From Thermoplasmatota archaeon (lineage in GTDB: Archaea > Thermoplasmatota > Thermoplasmata > Thermoplasmatales > Thermoplasmataceae), in assembly GCA_023379435.1 (NCBI GenBank), contig JAMCUH010000048.1, positions 1 through 43,674 on the forward strand: a stretch of DNA of 43,674 bases, in the 5' to 3' direction. This document shows positions 1-9,125 of the stretch, piece after piece. Every line of letters starts with the position of its first letter. The first letter of the stretch is position 1. The notes beneath the pieces are model-generated. The model saw nothing but the letters and a program-made list of their open reading frames with translations, did not search any database and had not been told where the DNA came from. Both the position numbers and the translations under genes were made by a program.

Positions 1-8
1 TCTTTTCA

Positions 9-592
9 GTTTCAAAAGTACTAGTTAGTATGGCAGGTCTTGGCTGTCCTTGTGGCTGTCTTTCCCTCTGTCTCAGGTTTAAAAAGTACTAGTTAGTATG
101 GCAGTCATACTTGGCATAGCATTTCTCGCTCACTGTACCACCTCTGTTTCAAAAGTACTAGTTAGTATGGCAGTCAGATGAAATGTTAACGGGATTTTCA
201 TACATTTTATTATGAGTTTCAAAAGTACTAGTTAGTATGGCAGTTTCTTTTTCACCTCTCGCCGGCTCAGCGTTACCCGCCATGTTTCAAAAGTACTAGT
301 TAGTATGGCAGTCTTCATGTTTACTACTTAAACATAAGTGGAACTTTAGTAATGTTTCAAAAGTACTAGTTAGTATGGCAGCTTTTGAAACGACCTTCGC
401 TAAAATATCACTAAAATTTGATCAGGTTTCAAAAGTACTAGTTAGTATGGCAGTCGTTAGCAGGTTCGATCTGAAATTCTACATCGAGTCTTTTGTTTCA
501 AAAGTACTAGTTAGTATGGCAGAACTTGCTTTCTGTCTCTTCTATCCAACCCATTTTCTTTTCAGTTTCAAAAGTACTAGTTAGTATGGCAG
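9..592. CRISPR. CRISPR array (right-hand part; continues off the left window edge), 9 repeats of GTTTCAAAAGTACTAGTTAGTATGGCAG with 8 complete spacers of 40-44 nt
   Basis: 28-nt repeat starts at 9, 77 (one-base variant GTTTAAAAAG...), 146, 216, 284, 354, 426, 495 and 565. Spacers are non-identical, with period 68-72 nt. Confidence 0.98.
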
Positions 593-631
593 ATCCACAG
601 GCTCTCCCAGTAAGCTTACCTTCTGCTCCAT

Positions 632-655
632 TTTTCAAAAATATCCAGTATGGAG
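632..655. repeat. Degenerate CRISPR repeat 1 (about 3-nt internal deletion)
   Basis: TTTTCAAAAATATCCAGTATGGAG keeps TTTCAAAA...AGTATGG of the repeat and starts 67 nt after the last intact repeat start. Confidence 0.6.
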
Positions 656-692
656 GTATTATTTATTTCTTACTTGGTTTATGGCATGATCA

Positions 693-720
693 GTTCCAAA
701 AGCACTATTTAGTTTGATAG
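693..720. repeat. Degenerate CRISPR repeat 2
   Basis: GTTCCAAAAGCACTATTTAGTTTGATAG matches the 28-nt repeat ungapped at 22/28 positions and starts 61 nt after the previous degenerate copy. Confidence 0.75.
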
Positions 721-757
721 CACAATTTTTTCAAGAACTTTGTTAGAATAGTTCAAA

Positions 758-785
758 GTTTCAAAAGTATTAAGAAATTTCACAA
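758..785. repeat. Degenerate CRISPR repeat 3 (only the first half preserved)
   Basis: GTTTCAAAAGTATTA... matches the first 12 repeat bases and starts 65 nt after degenerate copy 2. Confidence 0.5.
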
Positions 786-839
786 AAACCAATTTTTCTG
801 ATCAGATCAGGGAACAATAACATTTATTCATGGTATAGC

Positions 840-1964
840 ATGTTGAGAACAGGAATATTTTCAGAAATCACCTTATATTTCATTACAAATACAGGAATGA
901 TGGAATTACCTCCAGTAATCGAATATATCAGGAGCAGAAGAGATAATGAGACCAAATCTACCCAGTATTTCAGAATATTGAAGCGCCATTCAGCATTTAA
1001 TTTACTATTTATGTTTCTCTCTCCTTTATACTTCCTGTTCTCTTCCACACTCCTTGCTAAAAGTTTCACATTCGCATTTGCATCTGTGGCAGTTTACTGG
1101 TTAATCCTTTTGCTCCTCTATTATGCAAGATTTACTGTTGAAAGGAAATACAGGAAATTAAGCATCGGATATCTGGAATCATTTGGAAAGCTACCAGTAT
1201 TTTACTCCTACCTCAAGTTCGGTGTATTTTCCATGATTCTTTTTATTTCACTACTGATCACAATAGATTTTACCCTGAACTTGTTTGAAGAAGTCATACT
1301 TCTGCAAGTATTTCTTGTGATACTATGGTTCCTGATGTTCTATAATTTGTGGTTGAGAAATTCCACAAGGCACGCTCAGCCGATGGAGACCAATGAACTT
1401 CTAGCAAAATTGAATTCCATAACATCCTCGGAGAAAATGCCAGGTGTGGTGCCGCTGCTGGTTCCCACAGGAGAATCCAAGATCGCGAATGCCTACTGTA
1501 CAGGTGTTCTAAAAAACACGATATATATAACAGATTATCTGTATAACAATCTGAACACTGAAGAGTCTGCCTGCATCCTTGCCCATGAGATTGGACATAT
1601 GAAGCATAAGGATAATCGGCTTTCATTCTTTTTATCCCTGATACCATTCGTATTTGCCGAGTATCTGATCATTATGGTGATGCTGAATGCCAGCGGGTTT
1701 ATAAAAGCACATTTCTACAAGTTTTATTTTCCACTTCTCTTCGCCCTTTCTGTCTTGGTTTTCTTTCTTGTACCAGTCATCATTGCAAAGATCAGAAAAA
1801 TGCGGGAGTTCAGGGCCGACAGGTTTGCCTCAAAACACTGTGATCCTGATCATCTTGCCATAGCACTGATCAAGGCCAGTGACTTAAACATGACGCCGAT
1901 CACTCTGGAGGTTGGCTCCCACCCTTCAGTCAAACAGAGGATAGACAAAATATTAGCTATCTAG
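840..1964 (+). CDS. htpX: HtpX-like M48 family membrane zinc metalloprotease (start may be 897 or 900)
   Basis: HEIGHMKHKDNR (HEXXH) motif, downstream FRADRFAS motif and multiple hydrophobic segments. Confidence 0.8.
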   Translation: MLRTGIFSEITLYFITNTGMMELPPVIEYIRSRRDNETKSTQYFRILKRHSAFNLLFMFLSPLYFLFSSTLLAKSFTFAFASVAVYWLILLLLYYARFTVERKYRKLSIGYLESFGKLPVFYSYLKFGVFSMILFISLLITIDFTLNLFEEVILLQVFLVILWFLMFYNLWLRNSTRHAQPMETNELLAKLNSITSSEKMPGVVPLLVPTGESKIANAYCTGVLKNTIYITDYLYNNLNTEESACILAHEIGHMKHKDNRLSFFLSLIPFVFAEYLIIMVMLNASGFIKAHFYKFYFPLLFALSVLVFFLVPVIIAKIRKMREFRADRFASKHCDPDHLAIALIKASDLNMTPITLEVGSHPSVKQRIDKILAI

Positions 1965-2042
1965 ATAAAGCATGAGATTTCAAATGGACAGTGAATCTTT
2001 TGGTTTCACACCTATGGGTATGCAAGAACATTTACTGTCGTC

Positions 2043-2276
2043 ATGAGTACTTTCATATCCCGTCCTGAACATTTCTTGCAAGCCACACCTGCAATCACAG
2101 TATCTTTCCATCACTTTGTGAAGCCACTAATGACGGATGGATATCAAAGAAATCCTTCACAAGATCAGAATAAAGATAAGGAATTGAAAATACTGAATCC
2201 AGTGGTTAAGGCTGTTGAAATTCTTCTAAAAACGCTTGAAATTTCATGTTCAATAAATGGAAAAATTAAAGCTTAA
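2043..2276 (+). CDS. Small ORF of unknown function, possibly a gene remnant
   Basis: 77-aa ORF in an otherwise unexplained gap; no recognised motif. Confidence 0.2.
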   Translation: MSTFISRPEHFLQATPAITVSFHHFVKPLMTDGYQRNPSQDQNKDKELKILNPVVKAVEILLKTLEISCSINGKIKA

Positions 2277-2473
2277 ATCGGTAAACATTTCCTTAGGATT
2301 CGTAAACATCGTGTTTCACACACTTTTACAGTTGATTTAACTGGTCATATCTTCTGAATCTTAACCCAAATCTCAATGAATAATATATTCAAATTGGTAT
2401 GATTATTGCTAAAATGTCAACTTTTTTCTCCTTATCTCTATTCCCCATAATGACAGGGCGTTTTAAATTTGAG

Positions 2474-5400
2474 CTAGGCCTTCAGTAGCTCCATCAGACT
2501 GAGACATTTTTTCACGTAGCTGCCGCAATCAAGCTTTGTAAATATATCCAGTGCCTGAGTCACGTTTTTGGACCCGTTTTTCCAGTCTCCAACCTTATGG
2601 TACATCTTTGCCAGCTCCAGCGATGATTCAGCATATTTTAACAGTAAACCGGATGATTTAAAGTAGGAGACAACCTTCTTCATTTTTTCTATTGCATTTT
2701 TTATTTCCCCAAAGTAAAGTTCGTAACTGGCTTCTGCCTTGTCCATGAAACACTTGATCCATTTTTCATCAAATTTTGACGAGTAATCTCTGAGATATGA
2801 AAGATATTCTTCTGCCTTCTTTCTGTTACCTTGAATAGAATATATATCTACAGCTGTGCTTGGAAGCATAACTGCAGCTTGGATCAGATCAATGGTTATT
2901 GCTGTTTTCCTTATATAATCCATCGTTTCTTCTATGTAATCTTCAGCCTTTTCAGGTTTGTTCAATTCCAGATAAACCCTTGGAATTATATCTTTGGCGT
3001 ATCCTGTAATTTGCCTGGAGATTGTTTTTAGCCTTTGTCGGAGATCATCAGTGTCATTCTCATTTGCACCCCGGTAAAGTGACTTTGTTACTTCGAAAAT
3101 TAGAACCATGGTCCTCGCCTGAAATACCAGATCATTGTCCTTTTCCTCAGAAACCAGTAGCTCATTCTTATCAATAAGTGCCTGAGCTTCATCCCACCGC
3201 CCTGATTCCAACATAACTGAACAAACATATTCCGATATGTAAAAAGACCCATAGAGAGCCCCCATATTTTTCCCGTACAATTCCAGGCCTTTGGTGAATA
3301 TTTTGTCCCCTGCAAGCAGATCCATTTTCAATGTAGTTACAAAGTCACCATAAAAGTCGTAGAATATAGGTCCGGTCGCCCTATTAAGGTTAAAGGATTC
3401 CTCCGTCTCTTCACTGAAATCGCTTACGTACTTTTCAAAGTCGCTTGCTTCGAAAATGCACCAATCTATATCCTCCTGAGACCTTATTTCCCTCAGGAGA
3501 GTTCCTCCAAACAGATCGTAATATAAGATATACTTCCGTTCAACATTATGCGTCTTGGTAAATTCCCTTATCCACAGATCAAATTTCTTTGCCTCATCCA
3601 GTTTGTTCTCATCCCAAAACCTGTAAACAATCGAGCCCGCAATGGAAAGTATGATGTTTTCAAGTGATTCATTGTTCTTATTTGCTTCAATGAATTTTAT
3701 GGCCCTCTCAAGAACATTTCCAGATCTTATCTGCAGTACACCTACTCTCAGCATCCTTGACTGTCCGTAAAGGTCTTCAATCTTTTCAAATTCCCTGATA
3801 CCTCGGTTCCAGTAGTCTTCGAATCCATTGACTAATATAAAGGCCCCCATCAGACATATTTTATAACAGATTTCAGCTATATCCTTGGAGTATTTTTTCT
3901 CATTCCCCTGCTTCTGCATCTTACCAAGAATTTCATAAGCTTCAGAATATTCCTGAAGCGCCTTTTCATATTCATATGACTGAAACCATGAATCGCCTAT
4001 TTTGATCAGGTAAGGTACTGCTCTCTCAGGCAGACCCCCGTGTATAAAATGACCTGCAATATCACTGATGGACGAGGAATCAGAATGGTCTGTGTTTTTC
4101 TCCAGCAGTTCCGCTATTTTCTGATGCAGTCTCCTCTTTTTCAGGAGACTGAACTGGTCAAAGAAGTAGTAATAAACCTGGGGATTTGGAAAGAATAGCT
4201 TTATCCTTCCCATCTCGGTTTCTCTTTCACCGAGCAGATCCTTCTGTATCAGCTTCTCAAGAGAATCGTAAAATTTTTCTGAAGTGTCCCCCATGAGCTC
4301 TGAAAGAATATCAACATCAAACTCCATTCCTATTACGGATGCGTTGGCCATGATATTCGTGCTGTAATCATCTATACCTGACAGTCTTTCCCTTATTATT
4401 CCCACAAGGGAGCCGGGTATGCCGGCGTTGTCTATCGGTTTTCTGTCCCAGCTCCCGCTGCTGCTTTTGAAAATGATCTTTTTCTCTATGAGGTATTTCA
4501 GAACCTCCTCTATATATAAGGGGTTTCCGGCAGTTCTGTTGAAAATAAAGTCAAGGAACTCATCCGAAATATTTTTCAGGGGCTCCGTCAGATACAGTGA
4601 GATGAACTTTCTCGTGTTCTCCCTGTCAAGAGGGTGGAGATTTATCTGTCTGAATCTCCTTCCAGCAAGAAGGCCTTCCACTGCACCTGAAGACTGGGAG
4701 TCAGGCACATTCCCTATTGTAACAATGAGGAGGATCCGTGAGTTATCTATTGTATCTGATACGACCTTAAGTATGGAAACGGAGGTTGAATCTGCATAGT
4801 GGGCATCCTCCACTATTATGCACATGGGATTCTCTGCTGCCATGTTGTTGATTATTGATGCTGTGCCATCCTGGAATCTTGCCTTCAGAACTTCAGGGTC
4901 CTGACTGGCTGGCTGTATTATCTTGCCAAGTTTACCCTCAAGGTCAGGAAGCAGTTTCACAGCAACATCAGCGTAATCACCGCATATCTTGTATATCAAC
5001 TGCTGCGGCGCCATGTAGAGGTATTCCCTCATAACCTCAGTGAATACGAAATGCGGAGTGTTTCTCCTGTTATCCCTGCATTTCACCGTTATGGTTCTCA
5101 TTCCTCTCAGAACAGTGTAATCTCTTATTTCCGAGGCTATCCTTGTCTTTCCCACACCAGTGTCTCCGGATATTATTACAGATTTTCCAATGCCCATAAC
5201 TGCATTATCCGCGAGATTTTTCAGCTCTTCTATCTGCTCATCCAGACCAACCGGAGAATTCCTGTAATCGCTGATCAATAGAGTTCCTGATGTTTTTGCA
5301 GCTTTTCTTTCCTCTGTCACGGATTCTCTTGATTTTTCAGCAGAGGAAATTGTTGCCCTGACTGCTTTAAGTGCCTGTGAGAGTTCCTCTGCGCTGTTAT

Positions 5401-6184
5401 ACCTTTCATCAGGGTTCTTGTTAAGGAGTTTCATAACAATGCTGTCTATCTGTTGCGGCACCAGGTGATTCAACTTGCTAGGCGGAAGAGGGTGATCATG
5501 AATGTGGCTGTATATTAATTTCAGGGAATCCTCTGATCTGAATGGTGGCGACCCTGTGAGCATCTGGTATAGAACGCATCCGATGGAATACAGATCCGAT
5601 CTTGCATCCGCCTTTTTACCAAGTGCACTCTCAGGAGCCAGATAAGCCGGTGTTCCAACAATGGTTCCCGCATGTGTCAGGCCCGGGCTGTCAAACGACT
5701 TTGCAAGGCCAAAATCCATAAGCTTTGGATTTCCGTTGCCCGAAATCATGATGTTTTCCGGTTTTATGTCACGGTGAAGGATGCCGTTATCATGGGCATA
5801 CTGAAGCGCATCGCATATCTTCAGCGTTATTTCTATTGCCTCCTGAACAGATAATTTTCCGCCATGATTGTTCACGTAACTGTCGAGGCTCTGCCCGTCA
5901 ACGTATTCTATGACCATGATAAATCTGTCCCCTTCCTTGATCAGATCATAGATGGAGACAATATTTGTGTGTGATAATTTGGCTGTTGTCTGCGCTTCCC
6001 TCATCAATCTGGAAAACGTTTCATTATCCAGGGAATCTCCCTTGATCAGCTTAACTGCAACTATCCTCCCAAGACTGTTATCCTTGCATTTAAACACTAT
6101 TCCCTTCCCGCCCTCACCGAGCTTCTTTATCACAGAGTATCTGCCATTCTGGAGGGAGGTGATATTATCGTAGCTTTCCGACAC
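2474..6184 (-). CDS. Hanks-type Ser/Thr protein kinase fused to AAA/STAND-like ATPase and TPR-like helical C-terminus (PknK-like architecture)
   Basis: GEGGKGIVF glycine loop, VAVKLIK, HRDIKPENIMI, DFGLAKS, GTPAYLAPE; P-loop ISGDTGVGKTRIA, Walker B-like CIIVEDAHYAD; long helical C-terminal region. Confidence 0.92.
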   Translation of the reverse strand: MSESYDNITSLQNGRYSVIKKLGEGGKGIVFKCKDNSLGRIVAVKLIKGDSLDNETFSRLMREAQTTAKLSHTNIVSIYDLIKEGDRFIMVIEYVDGQSLDSYVNNHGGKLSVQEAIEITLKICDALQYAHDNGILHRDIKPENIMISGNGNPKLMDFGLAKSFDSPGLTHAGTIVGTPAYLAPESALGKKADARSDLYSIGCVLYQMLTGSPPFRSEDSLKLIYSHIHDHPLPPSKLNHLVPQQIDSIVMKLLNKNPDERYNSAEELSQALKAVRATISSAEKSRESVTEERKAAKTSGTLLISDYRNSPVGLDEQIEELKNLADNAVMGIGKSVIISGDTGVGKTRIASEIRDYTVLRGMRTITVKCRDNRRNTPHFVFTEVMREYLYMAPQQLIYKICGDYADVAVKLLPDLEGKLGKIIQPASQDPEVLKARFQDGTASIINNMAAENPMCIIVEDAHYADSTSVSILKVVSDTIDNSRILLIVTIGNVPDSQSSGAVEGLLAGRRFRQINLHPLDRENTRKFISLYLTEPLKNISDEFLDFIFNRTAGNPLYIEEVLKYLIEKKIIFKSSSGSWDRKPIDNAGIPGSLVGIIRERLSGIDDYSTNIMANASVIGMEFDVDILSELMGDTSEKFYDSLEKLIQKDLLGERETEMGRIKLFFPNPQVYYYFFDQFSLLKKRRLHQKIAELLEKNTDHSDSSSISDIAGHFIHGGLPERAVPYLIKIGDSWFQSYEYEKALQEYSEAYEILGKMQKQGNEKKYSKDIAEICYKICLMGAFILVNGFEDYWNRGIREFEKIEDLYGQSRMLRVGVLQIRSGNVLERAIKFIEANKNNESLENIILSIAGSIVYRFWDENKLDEAKKFDLWIREFTKTHNVERKYILYYDLFGGTLLREIRSQEDIDWCIFEASDFEKYVSDFSEETEESFNLNRATGPIFYDFYGDFVTTLKMDLLAGDKIFTKGLELYGKNMGALYGSFYISEYVCSVMLESGRWDEAQALIDKNELLVSEEKDNDLVFQARTMVLIFEVTKSLYRGANENDTDDLRQRLKTISRQITGYAKDIIPRVYLELNKPEKAEDYIEETMDYIRKTAITIDLIQAAVMLPSTAVDIYSIQGNRKKAEEYLSYLRDYSSKFDEKWIKCFMDKAEASYELYFGEIKNAIEKMKKVVSYFKSSGLLLKYAESSLELAKMYHKVGDWKNGSKNVTQALDIFTKLDCGSYVKKCLSLMELLKA

Positions 6185-6336
6185 TTTAAATCTACCTTTT
6201 AATAATGATAGAATAATAGCATTTAATTTTTTTAGACAACCATTATCTGTATTGAAGCATTTTAAAAGAGATCAGGAAAATACCAATAACAGGAGCTTTC
6301 ATGTGAGATATAAATACGATCCGGTGATTTTGAAGC

Positions 6337-6876
6337 ATGAATAATGGCAGTCTCTGGCATTCTGTTCCCATAGGCCCGTCCCCGCCTGAGCGTTTCTATG
6401 TTATTGTTGAAACCCCCAGGGGAAGCAAGTGCAAATATGAGATTTCAAAATCGTTTCCCGGTATCATTCTGGATCGTGTCCTGCACCATTCTGTTATGTT
6501 TCCTGCGGAATATGGCCTGATACCCAGGACATACTACCTTGACGATGATCCCATGGATGTCATTCTCCTGATGTCGCAGCAGACCTATCCCGGTATAATT
6601 GTTGAGGCAAAACCCATCGGTATGCTGGAAATGATAGACCAGGAGAAGCATGACAACAAGATTCTTGCTGCCGCAGTTAATGATCCCATTTACAGAAATT
6701 ATGAAAAGATTGAAGACCTACCAGAACATCTTCCAAAGGAGATAGCCAATTTTTTTGAAATTTACAAAATCCTGGAGCACAAGGAAACAAGAGTTCTTGG
6801 ATGGAAAGATAAGGAAACCGCAAAAGTGGAGATCAACAGATCCATAGCAATGTACAATGAAAAATTTGGTCACTGA
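6337..6876 (+). CDS. ppa: Inorganic pyrophosphatase, family I
   Basis: EYGLIPRTYYLDDDPMDVILL and KHDNKILAAAVNDP motifs. Confidence 0.95.
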   Translation: MNNGSLWHSVPIGPSPPERFYVIVETPRGSKCKYEISKSFPGIILDRVLHHSVMFPAEYGLIPRTYYLDDDPMDVILLMSQQTYPGIIVEAKPIGMLEMIDQEKHDNKILAAAVNDPIYRNYEKIEDLPEHLPKEIANFFEIYKILEHKETRVLGWKDKETAKVEINRSIAMYNEKFGH

Positions 6877-6909
6877 ATCCCCGAAAATTCAGAGTGTTGG
6901 AAAAGAAAG

Positions 6910-6935
6910 AGGCCTGCAAATATACTGGCAGGCCT
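6910..6935. terminator. Stem-loop in convergent intergenic gap (8-bp perfect stem AGGCCTGC/GCAGGCCT, 10-nt loop)
   Basis: AGGCCTGC-AAATATACTG-GCAGGCCT between the end of ppa (6876) and the end of the minus-strand ORF (6950). Confidence 0.45.
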
Positions 6936-6949
6936 TATGAACCAGGGCA

Positions 6950-7327
6950 TCAGTTGCTTATTCTGTCTCTGGACGGGAATTTTGTCTCAGAAAATTTCCT
7001 GAAGTTTCTGAGTCCCCTGGAAAACTCAATGCTCGCTGGTTTCAGGTAAGTTTCCACATATTCTATGATGTCAATCTCCGTATCCTTTGCTTCCTCAGCG
7101 ATCTTGGAAACAAGATACGGCAGGAGGGTCTTCGCTTCCCATATGGTCAGGTCATACTTTCTGAAGATCTCGAAGATGTCCTCGCTTATCTCCTCCAGAT
7201 GCATCATGTTCTCCCTGGTTACATCAACCCTGGAAAACGAATACTTGCTTTCCTGTCCAGGAGCAGTCTGAACCACCTCTTCCTTCTTTGGCATTTCCTT
7301 AACCTCGGTCATTACGTTCACCTCCAT
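6950..7327 (-). CDS. Hypothetical protein, acidic and helical (start may be 7312)
   Basis: 125-aa ORF with AT-rich upstream region; no recognised domain. Confidence 0.7.
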   Translation of the reverse strand: MEVNVMTEVKEMPKKEEVVQTAPGQESKYSFSRVDVTRENMMHLEEISEDIFEIFRKYDLTIWEAKTLLPYLVSKIAEEAKDTEIDIIEYVETYLKPASIEFSRGLRNFRKFSETKFPSRDRISN

Positions 7328-7489
7328 TTCCCGTATTTTTCACTTTTATAAAAATTTTACTCTTATTTTTTCTGTAAATTTTTATAGTAAGAGTTCTAAT
7401 ATTTAATCTTTCCCCCAACAATTATTAAAGATAATGCCACATCAGGTTAAAAAACATTTAAAAACACACAGACATAAAGGGGCTGTAAG

Positions 7490-8365
7490 ATGTATATACT
7501 ATCTTCTTCTGGGAATGAGGATTTCTCAACGGCCCTCTCCAATGTTCTGGGATGTTCTGTTGTGTCACAGGAAAAAAGAAGGTTTCCAGACGGGGAACAG
7601 TACATCAGGGTTACAGGTGACCTTGAGGAAGAGGATGTTATTGTTGTGGTAAACGGCAGGAATGAGATATCGTTTTTTGAATCGCTTCTGTCACTGGAAG
7701 CCGTAAGAGGATTGAAGCCAAGGAGTATCATCGCATTTATGCCTTACTTCAGCTACGCAAGGCAGCATATGAGATACATGGACGGGGAAGCAGTTTCTGC
7801 GAAAGTTGTTCTTGATTCCCTTTCTTTGTATGCCGACTGTATCGTAAGTGTTGATGTTCATGATTCATCCGTTTCCAAGCTTTCCAGACTGCCTTTCAGG
7901 AACATCCTTGTTTATGACTCCATATCAAGATATTACTCTGCCCGTGGTATAGACATTGTCATATCACCAGATGACGGCGGGGTGGAAAGGGCGGCTGAAA
8001 TAGGTAAATCTCTGGGTGTAAAGAGCGCCAACTTTGAAAAGGTGAGGATAGACTCCAGAAGGGTTGAGATGAAGATCCCCGATGACCTTTCCCTGGAAAA
8101 AAAGAATATCCTCATACTGGACGACATCATATCCACCGGAGGAACCATAATGAAATCAGTCGATATTGCAAGGGACCATGAACCAGGGAAAATATTTGTC
8201 TGCGGGATTCATGGTATTTTCGTGAATGGTGTTGATGAGAAGATATCCTCAAGAGTGGACGATCTTGCTGTAACGAATACGGTTAAGGGGAGGTACAGCA
8301 AAATTGATGTCACCAGGGAAGTTGCTTCAAGCTTGAAAGGTGTTTTGAATGGGATACGAGCTTAG
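7490..8365 (+). CDS. prs: Ribose-phosphate pyrophosphokinase
   Basis: ILILDDIISTGGTIMKSVD PRPP-binding motif, VSVDVHDSS, RRFPDGEQYIR. Confidence 0.95.
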   Translation: MYILSSSGNEDFSTALSNVLGCSVVSQEKRRFPDGEQYIRVTGDLEEEDVIVVVNGRNEISFFESLLSLEAVRGLKPRSIIAFMPYFSYARQHMRYMDGEAVSAKVVLDSLSLYADCIVSVDVHDSSVSKLSRLPFRNILVYDSISRYYSARGIDIVISPDDGGVERAAEIGKSLGVKSANFEKVRIDSRRVEMKIPDDLSLEKKNILILDDIISTGGTIMKSVDIARDHEPGKIFVCGIHGIFVNGVDEKISSRVDDLAVTNTVKGRYSKIDVTREVASSLKGVLNGIRA

Positions 8366-9086
8366 AGACTGCAGGGAACATGGTGCGTTTCGCGGAGATT
8401 CCTGTCCTGTGTGCGGATCGCAGGGTAAAATACTCATGACTGAGAGGGAGGTAGATTCCGTAAGCAGGATGCTGGCTGCTATACTGAGGCATTCTCCCGA
8501 AAGATATGGCATAAGGCTGGATGAGCATGGGTGGGCCAGAATTTATTCCATAATACCGGCCATAAGGGCCGAGAGGAGGGGATATGGGTGGCTCACACCG
8601 CGACATATTGAGGCTCTCATAGCGACAGACGAGAAGAAGAGATATTCTCTTGACGGAAAGGGATACATACGTGCAAATTACGGTCATACCATACCGGTGG
8701 AGCTGGATGATCTGCCATCGGATAATATACCGGACATTCTTTACTACCAGACATCAGCTGAGGAGTATGAGATCATAAAGGAAGCTGGGATAAGTCCATC
8801 AGATAAGACATGGGTTCACCTTTCCAAAACATACAGGCAGGCTTACGTTTCCGGTCTTTTTCATATTGATGATCCAAAGATTGTGAGTGTTGATGCCAAG
8901 GGATTGCTTGAAGTAACACCTGTTTACAGGGCAACAGAAGATATTTTTGTCGTTATGGAAGTTCCAGCACAATTTGTAAGCGAATCTCCGGAGGAAGATG
9001 TCACTCTAACAGATGAAGAGAAGAGTGAAATACAGAAGGTCAAGGAGAGGCGCGAGAGACGGGCAAACAGATCCATGGGTGAATGA
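8349..9086 (+). CDS. kptA: RNA 2'-phosphotransferase (Tpt1/KptA) with N-terminal Cys-rich segment
   Basis: LRHSPERYGIRLDEHGWARI, HIEALIATDEKKRYSL, VHLSKTYRQAYVSG; overlaps prs by 17 nt. Confidence 0.92.
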   Translation: MGYELRDCREHGAFRGDSCPVCGSQGKILMTEREVDSVSRMLAAILRHSPERYGIRLDEHGWARIYSIIPAIRAERRGYGWLTPRHIEALIATDEKKRYSLDGKGYIRANYGHTIPVELDDLPSDNIPDILYYQTSAEEYEIIKEAGISPSDKTWVHLSKTYRQAYVSGLFHIDDPKIVSVDAKGLLEVTPVYRATEDIFVVMEVPAQFVSESPEEDVTLTDEEKSEIQKVKERRERRANRSMGE

Positions 9087-9125
9087 GGATAGCAATTAGT
9101 ATATGAACAGCGCAATTACCCATGC

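Noticed and set aside
375-717. ORFs 375..584 and 526..717 with repeated peptide SKVLVSMA
   Set aside because: They are read-through of CRISPR repeats, not genes.
824-1069. Minus-strand ORF overlapping htpX start
   Set aside because: Antisense to a clear M48 protease; no recognisable motif.
4419-4799. 126-aa plus-strand ORF antisense to the giant kinase
   Set aside because: Entirely within the ATPase coding region with no motif support.
1-9000. cas genes near the array
   Set aside because: None of the ORFs to the right of the array shows Cas1, Cas2, Cas3, Cas7 or Cas10 motifs; any cas operon must lie outside the window.
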